The position numbers were made by a program, and so were the translations under genes. Shown here piece after piece: positions 5,598 to 9,951 of a stretch of 9,951 nt of DNA. The stretch is taken from NCBI GenBank assembly GCA_027026055.1, contig JALVPA010000169.1, positions 1-9,951 on the forward strand, in the 5' to 3' direction. Under the pieces are notes generated by a model. The model did not search any database, was not told the DNA's origin, and saw only the letters and a program-made list of their open reading frames with translations. The stretch's first letter is position 1; each line of letters starts with the position of its first letter. The DNA comes from Campylobacteraceae bacterium (GTDB lineage: Bacteria > Campylobacterota > Campylobacteria > Campylobacterales > Sulfurovaceae).

Positions 5598-6831
5598 TAT
5601 TTGCCGTATCGCTTCGGGCTTCGTTTCGAGAAGAGGTTTGTTCCGTAAGCGAAGGAAGACTCTCCACATAGATACTTTGCGAAGGAAACGCAAATGCGCT
5701 GCCGTGTTTTTCGACGATTTGCATGATATGCACCTGTATCTCTTCGCGTATCGCGAGGTATTTTTCCCACTTTGCTGTCGCCGTGAACGTGTAGATAAAG
5801 ATATCCAACGACGATGCGCCGAAGTTGTCGAAATAGACCATAAGCGACTCCTTACGGCTGATACCTTCGTGCTGCGTAAGCATCTTTTCGATATCGCGTT
5901 TGATAGCGAGCAGTTGCTCGGAGGTGGTGTCGTAAGTCAAACCGATATGCATCTTGATACGGCGGACCCCGCGTCTGGAGAAGTTTTCGATGGGTTGATT
6001 GGCGATCATTTGATTGGGAACGGTAACGAGACTTTTGTAAAAGGTGCGGATTTTGGTCGTACGCATACCGATATCTTCCACGACTCCTTCTACGCCTCCC
6101 ACTTTGACCCACTCGCCGATACGTATGGAGCGGTCGATAAGTAGAGCAAACGAACCGAAAAGATTGGCCGCGGTATCTTTGGCCGCCAATGCAAACGCCA
6201 AACCGCCGAGTCCGAGAGACGCTATCAATGCCGTAACGTTGATACCCCATAACTCCAATATCGATGCGAACCCTACGCCGGCGATCAAAACTTTCAAAAT
6301 CGCCAAAATAAAATTTCCCATCTCTTTGGAAAGATCGCTGTTGAAGCGCGCCATCGCATCGTAAAGAAGTTCGCGAAGCGCATCGGTAATCGCTAAAATC
6401 GCCCAAAAGAGCGCGAAGGTTGCCATCGTATCGAGAATACGCGAGACGAGAGGAGTCTCTTTGAATATCAGTAAAAAGAAAAGATGCAGTGCGATGATGA
6501 CGAAAACGAAGCGTAGCGGTCTTTTGAGCGCGCCGATGATACGATCGTCGAGATAAGTTTCGGTACGCTTGGCGAATTTGTGTAAAATTTCCAAAATGAC
6601 GTAGGTAAAAAATTTGCGTAGCATCAGCACGAGAAAAAAGACAACGACGGCCAAAAGAAGATTGGCGATCGGAATGTCCCATATCGTTTGTTGGAAAAAC
6701 GCTCCGTAACGCGAGGTGTAGACGGGATTGAGAAGTTGTTGGATCTGTACGGCAAGTGTCTCGTCGAGATTGTCCATCATCTCCAACGACTTTTGGGTGA
6801 GGTTGAGATCCAGCGTAGCGTTTTTGTCCAT
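5590..6831 (-). CDS. MscS-family mechanosensitive ion channel
   Basis: An inner-membrane channel that opens under membrane tension to release solutes during hypo-osmotic shock. The 413-residue product is longer than E. coli MscS (286), so it belongs to a class with extra N-terminal helices. Hydrophobic segments lie at about 55-75, 106-125, 135-150 and 173-195. The pore-lining helix (about 199-217) contains ASLGLGGLAFALAAKDTAAN, with the alternating Gly/Ala packing typical of MscS TM3. A beta domain follows (RSIRIGEWVKVGGVEGVVEDIG, about 234-255; VPNQMIANQPIENFSRR, 271-287), then the alpha/beta domain ending AFPSQSIYVE (381-390). The last 20 residues are a polar tail. The start at 6831 has only a weak GGGG site; Met18 or Met19 are alternatives. 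Exact subfamily and gene symbol are not claimed. Confidence 0.93.
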   Translation of the reverse strand: MDKNATLDLNLTQKSLEMMDNLDETLAVQIQQLLNPVYTSRYGAFFQQTIWDIPIANLLLAVVVFFLVLMLRKFFTYVILEILHKFAKRTETYLDDRIIGALKRPLRFVFVIIALHLFFLLIFKETPLVSRILDTMATFALFWAILAITDALRELLYDAMARFNSDLSKEMGNFILAILKVLIAGVGFASILELWGINVTALIASLGLGGLAFALAAKDTAANLFGSFALLIDRSIRIGEWVKVGGVEGVVEDIGMRTTKIRTFYKSLVTVPNQMIANQPIENFSRRGVRRIKMHIGLTYDTTSEQLLAIKRDIEKMLTQHEGISRKESLMVYFDNFGASSLDIFIYTFTATAKWEKYLAIREEIQVHIMQIVEKHGSAFAFPSQSIYVESLPSLTEQTSSRNEARSDTANMV

Positions 6832-6866
6832 ATCGATTTGCCCCGATGACGTGCTTTGTTGTGAGA

Positions 6867-6872
6867 ATTATA
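6867..6872 (-). promoter_or_regulatory. -10 box of the mechanosensitive channel gene
   Basis: The minus strand reads TATAAT, 35 bases before the predicted start codon, placing transcription start near 6860. No convincing -35 is seen. It lies one base from the plus-strand -10 box of the divergent gene. Confidence 0.6.
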
Positions 6873-6873
6873 G

Positions 6874-6879
6874 TACAAT
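6874..6879 (+). promoter_or_regulatory. -10 box of the DUF3108-type gene, overlapping the divergent promoter
   Basis: TACAAT (or TATAGT at 6869-6874) is the best plus-strand -10 in the 71-base divergent gap. A start near 6886 would leave a leader of about 17 bases that contains the strong AAGGAG (6892-6897), 5 bases before the ATG. No good -35 is seen. Confidence 0.5.
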
Positions 6880-6902
6880 AAAACTCTTAGGAAGGAGAGA
6901 AT

Positions 6903-7655
6903 ATGATCAAAAGCTTTCTTTTTGTACTGTTATTGCCGTTTGTCTATTGTTCCGAAGCGGTCGCGGCGAAAGAGACGAAAGTTCTTTATAAAGTCGCATT
7001 CGGGATTTTCGGAGAGATGGGGCGTGCGGAAGCGAGATTGCATATCGACGAAAACGACTACTATACGATCGAAATTCACGCCTATGCGACGGGGCTGGCG
7101 AAAACCTTGTCTAAAAACAGACAAGAGACGCATATCAGTCGTGGTGTCGTGCGAGACGGCATACTATATTCGCAACGTTACGAAGTGATAAAAAGCTACG
7201 GAAAAAAAGTTATTTACAAACGTTACGACATCGATGAAAAAAAACGTAAGATAGAGAAATATTTTTATGCCAAAAAGAACGGCACGATCTACAAAGAGGG
7301 GCGACAGAGGCTTTCGTATTGGACACGAAACGATCTGTTGACGCTCTATTTCAATATCCACCGTCTCATCCCAGACAAAAAGAAACCCGGCCGTTATCTT
7401 TTCCGTGCCGTCGGAGCGGAGAGGCAAAACGGTACGGTGGAAGTGTTCGTACCGAATGTGCGCGAACGCCAAAGCTATATCGATACGTTGGGAAAAGGCG
7501 ATTTTTGGTACATTACGGCGATTATCCATCAAAAGATCTTCGATAGCGATCGCGGAGAGTTGATGTTGGCCGTCGATAAAGAGGGCATTACGCAAAAAGC
7601 CGTTTTGAAAGATTTGATTATGTTCGGCGATTTGGTTGCCGAAAGAATCGAATAA
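6903..7655 (+). CDS. Exported DUF3108-type protein, function unknown
   Basis: The 250-residue product starts with a signal peptide (hydrophobic 5-15, likely cleavage near AVA-A, 19-22), so it is periplasmic or outer-membrane associated. The mature part is basic and rich in alternating polar/hydrophobic stretches suggestive of beta strands. It shows features I associate with the DUF3108 family: an early LYKVAFGIFGEMGRAEARL (28-46), a middle region beginning GILYSQRYEV (86-95), and the pattern of a beta-rich lipid-carrier-like fold. No catalytic motif can be named. The gene is monocistronic by spacing: it has its own promoter upstream, and a 71-base gap with a hairpin follows. The cysteine at 16 (FVYC) does not fit a lipobox. 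The coding call is firm; the family assignment is moderate and from memory. Confidence 0.75.
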   Translation: MIKSFLFVLLLPFVYCSEAVAAKETKVLYKVAFGIFGEMGRAEARLHIDENDYYTIEIHAYATGLAKTLSKNRQETHISRGVVRDGILYSQRYEVIKSYGKKVIYKRYDIDEKKRKIEKYFYAKKNGTIYKEGRQRLSYWTRNDLLTLYFNIHRLIPDKKKPGRYLFRAVGAERQNGTVEVFVPNVRERQSYIDTLGKGDFWYITAIIHQKIFDSDRGELMLAVDKEGITQKAVLKDLIMFGDLVAERIE

Positions 7656-7660
7656 TGATA

Positions 7661-7686
7661 CCAAAGAAAGGTAGAGCCTCTTTTGG
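7661..7686 (+). terminator. Imperfect hairpin after the DUF3108-type gene; possible weak terminator
   Basis: CCAAA (7661-7665) pairs with TTTGG (7682-7686), and the inner AGG (7669-7671) pairs with CCT (7677-7679) around a TAGAG loop, with one bulge and one mismatch between the stems. It begins 5 bases after the stop codon. The 3' arm carries four T (7681-7684), but no T run follows it, so intrinsic termination would be poor. Confidence 0.35.
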
Positions 7687-7687
7687 A

Positions 7688-7693
7688 TATACT
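7688..7693 (+). promoter_or_regulatory. Possible -10 box of the transporter-Uma2-kdsA cluster
   Basis: TATACT matches five of six consensus bases and lies 34 bases before the GTG start at 7727, the distance seen for other promoters in this window. There is no -35 box. The gap is only 71 bases, so readthrough from the upstream gene is also possible. Confidence 0.4.
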
Positions 7694-7726
7694 TCCGTCC
7701 GATTTTAATTGGAGTGAGTTCCGTAA

Positions 7727-8635
7727 GTGAAACAAACGATCAAAAACCTCGATCGCGGTATCGTGCTGATGCTCTTGGCATCGTTGACCTTTGCGGTGAT
7801 GGGCGGGTTCGCCAAAATACTGACCCGAGAACTGCCCGCGCTCGAAGTTGCTTTTTTTCGCAATATTTTCGGTGTAGCGATTATCGCCGTTTCCATTTGG
7901 AAGTCGCCGCTTCGACAAAAAGGCGGCAAACCGCTGCTGCTTTTTTTTCGCGGTGCGATGGGCTTTTTGGCGCTTTTGGCCTATTTCTATATCATGGGCA
8001 AAATACCGCTCGGCGAAGCGATTACGTACAACAAAACCTCCCCGCTTTTCGTCGCTTTTTTCGCATGGCTTTTTTTAAGAGAAAAGCTTCACCCCAGCGC
8101 CGTTTTTGCGTTGGTTCTCGGTTTTGTAGGAATCGTACTGATTGCCAAACCCGAAGGAGGTGGCTTTGACAAATACGATCTGCTCGGCATCTTTTCGGGT
8201 ATCGGTGCGGCACTTGCCTACACCTCCATTCGGGAACTGCGCAAACACTACGATACGCGCGCGATTGTCATGAGCTTTATGGCGGTGGGGACATTGGGAC
8301 CGCTATTTTTGATGATCGTCGGCAGTTTCTTCGATGCGCCGGAAGGGTGGGATTGGATTATCGCACCGTTTGTGATACCGCAGGGATGGCAGTGGCTTTA
8401 TATCGTCATGGTGGGCACAAGCGCCACGGTTTCGCAACTGCTGATGACCAAAGCGTACGAACTCACCAAAGCGGGTATCGTCGGTACGATCAGCTATACC
8501 AATATCCTCTTCGGCGTGATTATCGGCACCGCGCTTGGCGATCCGCTTCCGGATATGCAAACCACTTTGGGTATAATAGCGGTAATAGCTTCCGGTTTGA
8601 TCGTAGCGTTGGTCAAAGAGAAAAAGGAGTCGTAA
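7727..8635 (+). CDS. EamA/DMT-superfamily membrane transporter
   Basis: A probable inner-membrane metabolite exporter of the drug/metabolite transporter superfamily; the substrate cannot be read from the sequence. The 302-residue product has ten hydrophobic segments (about 11-33, 40-58, 72-92, 98-117, 124-141, 152-168, 178-200, 219-240, 248-270, 278-297), the two five-helix EamA repeats. The typical end of repeat 1 is seen as SPLFVAFFAWLFLREKL (105-121) and GFVGIVLIAKP (132-142). The start is GTG: an in-frame TAA sits directly before it (7724-7726), so no longer form exists, and the next ATG is at codon 15. The stop overlaps the next start (TAATG), so translation is coupled to the Uma2 gene. 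Being next to kdsA hints at an envelope role, but this is weak. Confidence 0.93.
   Translation: MKQTIKNLDRGIVLMLLASLTFAVMGGFAKILTRELPALEVAFFRNIFGVAIIAVSIWKSPLRQKGGKPLLLFFRGAMGFLALLAYFYIMGKIPLGEAITYNKTSPLFVAFFAWLFLREKLHPSAVFALVLGFVGIVLIAKPEGGGFDKYDLLGIFSGIGAALAYTSIRELRKHYDTRAIVMSFMAVGTLGPLFLMIVGSFFDAPEGWDWIIAPFVIPQGWQWLYIVMVGTSATVSQLLMTKAYELTKAGIVGTISYTNILFGVIIGTALGDPLPDMQTTLGIIAVIASGLIVALVKEKKES
8572..8577 (+). promoter_or_regulatory. Possible internal promoter for Uma2-kdsA
   Basis: A perfect TATAAT lies in the last 22 codons of the transporter gene. A start near 8584 would give a leader of about 51 bases to the Uma2 ATG, close to the leaders predicted for trpS and der. It lies in coding sequence (Gly-Ile-Ile codons), has no -35 box and its TG is one base out of register, so coincidence is quite possible. 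Confidence 0.3.
8621..8629 (+). promoter_or_regulatory. Ribosome binding site setting the Uma2 start
   Basis: AAAAAGGAG, inside the transporter's last codons, ends 5 bases before the ATG at 8635. The reading frame is open upstream to 8347, but those codons are an out-of-frame reading of the transporter gene. This site makes 8635 the start. Confidence 0.85.
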
Positions 8636-9180
8636 TGGGAGCGCTAAAAGAGGAGTACCTACCGCACTATACCTACGAAGAGTATCGCGAGTGGGAGGGC
8701 GATTGGGAATTGATAAAGGGGATGCCGTATGCAATGGCACCCGCACCGTCGATTCGGCATCAGCGTATCAGCCAAAAGCTTGCATACCTTTTGGAAGAAG
8801 CGTTGCGGCAATGCAAGCAGTGTCTTGCTCTGGTAGCGGTTGATTGGAAGATCGCCGAGGATACGGTGGTGCAACCCGACAATCTCGTCATCTGTCACAC
8901 CCCGCGGCATGCAGCCTATTTGACGCAAGCGCCGACTTTGATCTTCGAGATCCTGTCACCTTCGACGCGAACGAAAGATACGGGGCTGAAGTTTTCACTC
9001 TATGAGCGCGAGGGCGTACGATACTATGCGATTATCGATCCCGATGATCGGATCGTCAAGATCTATCGTCTCAATAGCGAAGGGCGCTATATAAAAATGG
9101 CGGATGTATATGAAGAGACGATCGCTTTTGTGTTGGACGGATGCGATATCTCGATCGATTTTTCGAAGTTATGGAGTTAA
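8635..9180 (+). CDS. Uma2-family (DUF820) PD-(D/E)XK nuclease-fold protein
   Basis: The 181-residue product matches the Uma2 family in length and motif order. It has WELIKGMPYAMAPAPS (24-39), then RHQRISQKLAYLLEE (41-55), the PD pair (Pro81-Asp82) in VVQPDNLVI, FEILSPSTRTKD (104-115), Lys119, the segment YEREGVRYYAIIDPDDRIVKIYRL (begins 123), and a polar tail. Asp82, Glu105 and Lys119 are candidates for the metal-binding and catalytic residues of the restriction-endonuclease-like fold, so the active site looks intact. The biological role of Uma2 proteins is unsettled. The start overlaps the transporter stop by one base, and kdsA begins 2 bases after the stop. The family is abundant in cyanobacteria, Chloroflexi and Deinococcota and, to my knowledge, sparse in Campylobacterota, so acquisition by transfer is plausible. 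Confidence 0.9.
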   Translation: MGALKEEYLPHYTYEEYREWEGDWELIKGMPYAMAPAPSIRHQRISQKLAYLLEEALRQCKQCLALVAVDWKIAEDTVVQPDNLVICHTPRHAAYLTQAPTLIFEILSPSTRTKDTGLKFSLYEREGVRYYAIIDPDDRIVKIYRLNSEGRYIKMADVYEETIAFVLDGCDISIDFSKLWS

Positions 9181-9182
9181 CG

Positions 9183-9951
9183 ATGATACTGATAGCCGGA
9201 CCGTGCGTACTGGAAAGTAGAGAGAATGTCATGCGCATCGCCGAAGCGCTTAAACCGTACGAAGAGGACTGTACGAAAGCGTTTTATTTCAAAGCGAGTT
9301 TCGACAAAGCCAATCGCACCTCATTGGAGAGTTTTCGCGGTCCCGGGCTTGATGAGGGGCTGAAGCTACTCGATGAAGTCAAACGCACCTTCGGATACAA
9401 AATATTGACCGACGTGCACGAATCGAATCAACCCTCCGTTGTAGCGGAGGTTGCCGATGTATTGCAAATCCCCGCCTTTTTGTGTCGCCAAACCGATTTA
9501 TTGGTTGCGGCGGCGAAAACCGGCGCGATTGTCAATATCAAAAAGGGACAGTTTCTCGCACCCCAAGCGATGGAACATTCGGTCGCCAAAGTGTTGCGCA
9601 CGCGCGGTTTTGAAGGAGAGGCGAACTACGAAACTTCCGAAAGATACGGCGTATGGCTCACCGAGCGCGGTACGACGTTCGGTTACGGCAATCTTGTCGT
9701 CGATATGCGTTCACTACCTATCATGAGAGAGTTCGCTCCCGTTATCTTCGATGCGACCCACTCGGTACAGATGCCCGCAAGCGGCGGTAAAAGTAGCGGC
9801 GGCGATAGTCGCTTTGTCCCTTATTTGGCACGTGCCGCGGCGGCGGTCGGTACGGACGGCTTTTTTTTCGAAACCCATTTCGATCCGAGCATCGCATTGA
9901 GTGACGGACCCAATATGATCGCCCTGCAGGCGCTTGAGACGCTCTTAGAAC
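9183..9951 (+). CDS. kdsA: 3-deoxy-8-phosphooctulonate synthase (partial, 3' end cut by window)
   Basis: This cytoplasmic enzyme condenses phosphoenolpyruvate with arabinose 5-phosphate to make KDO 8-phosphate for lipopolysaccharide. The frame is open for 256 codons to the window end, so only about 10-20 residues are missing. Motifs are AGPCVLES (5-12), KASFDKANRTS (37-47), TDVHE (76-80), IPAFLCRQTDLL (96-107), NIKKGQF (118-124), RGTTFGYGNLVVDMRS (162-177), FDATHSVQ (189-196) and FFETHFDP (228-235). Cys8, His193, Glu230 and Asp241 fit the four metal ligands of the metal-dependent class typified by Aquifex; the E. coli enzyme has Asn at the first position. GGAG (9173-9176), 6 bases upstream, fixes the start. 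In relatives ribH and nusB often follow, but that is outside the window. Confidence 0.97.
   Translation, partial: MILIAGPCVLESRENVMRIAEALKPYEEDCTKAFYFKASFDKANRTSLESFRGPGLDEGLKLLDEVKRTFGYKILTDVHESNQPSVVAEVADVLQIPAFLCRQTDLLVAAAKTGAIVNIKKGQFLAPQAMEHSVAKVLRTRGFEGEANYETSERYGVWLTERGTTFGYGNLVVDMRSLPIMREFAPVIFDATHSVQMPASGGKSSGGDSRFVPYLARAAAAVGTDGFFFETHFDPSIALSDGPNMIALQALETLLE

Noticed and set aside
5524..6144. 206-codon plus-strand frame opposite the channel gene
   Set aside because: It is antisense to a well-supported MscS-type gene, has no recognisable domain, and is a by-product of that gene's codon use.
5852..6682. 276-codon minus-strand frame within the channel gene
   Set aside because: It is a shifted reading of the same gene, rich in Arg and Ser, with no hydrophobic segments or motifs.
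6918..6950. Lipoprotein signal (cysteine 16 of the DUF3108-type protein)
   Set aside because: The residues before the Cys are F-V-Y, which do not fit a lipobox (small residue needed at -1); an ordinary cleavage site follows at AVA-A.
7164..7664. 166-codon minus-strand frame opposite the DUF3108-type gene
   Set aside because: The plus-strand gene has a promoter, ribosome binding site and signal peptide; this one has none of them.
8347..8634. Open reading frame extending the Uma2 protein upstream by about 96 codons
   Set aside because: It overlaps the transporter gene out of frame, its composition is unlike a Uma2 N-terminus, and a strong ribosome binding site points to 8635.

Overview
The window reads as chromosomal DNA of a Campylobacterota (former Epsilonproteobacteria) member, most likely a free-living, sulfur- or hydrogen-oxidising type such as Sulfurimonas, Sulfurovum or Hydrogenimonas. 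The reasons are the order rho-murI, the style of the MurI, Der, TrpS and KdsA proteins, promoters made of a good (often TGnTATAAT) -10 box without a recognisable -35 box, and moderate GC content. Genus cannot be fixed from the sequence alone. Nearly everything is coding, and no tRNA, rRNA, insertion sequence, prophage or CRISPR array was seen.

Layout. Bases 1-115 are the 3' end of rho. Bases 116-335 are a non-coding gap filled with low-complexity structure: eight heptamers, a REP-like hairpin and a purine mirror repeat. The plus strand then carries murI (336-1127, GTG start). After an AT-rich promoter or terminator region comes a tight three-gene operon (1274-3007): two paralogous exported rhodanese-like proteins with a C-x-G-x-W-C-x-x-S loop, and a small membrane-anchored acidic protein. 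This operon meets trpS tail to tail with no base between the stop codons. The minus strand from 6831 to 3008 carries an MscS-type channel, der (engA) and trpS. The last two each have their own extended -10 promoter, and that of der is written into the last two sense codons and stop of the mscS-type gene. Diverging from the channel gene, the plus strand carries an exported DUF3108-type protein (6903-7655). Last comes a coupled cluster of an EamA/DMT transporter, a Uma2-family nuclease-fold protein and kdsA (cut by the window end).

How the genes fit together. Most are housekeeping or envelope functions: D-glutamate for peptidoglycan (murI), KDO-8-phosphate for lipopolysaccharide (kdsA), osmotic safety valve (mscS-type), ribosome assembly (der), Trp-tRNA charging (trpS) and transcription termination (rho). 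The least explained parts, and the best candidates for something undescribed, are the rhodanese/rhodanese/acidic-anchor operon, the repeat-filled rho-murI gap, and the Uma2 gene wedged by translational coupling between a transporter and kdsA.
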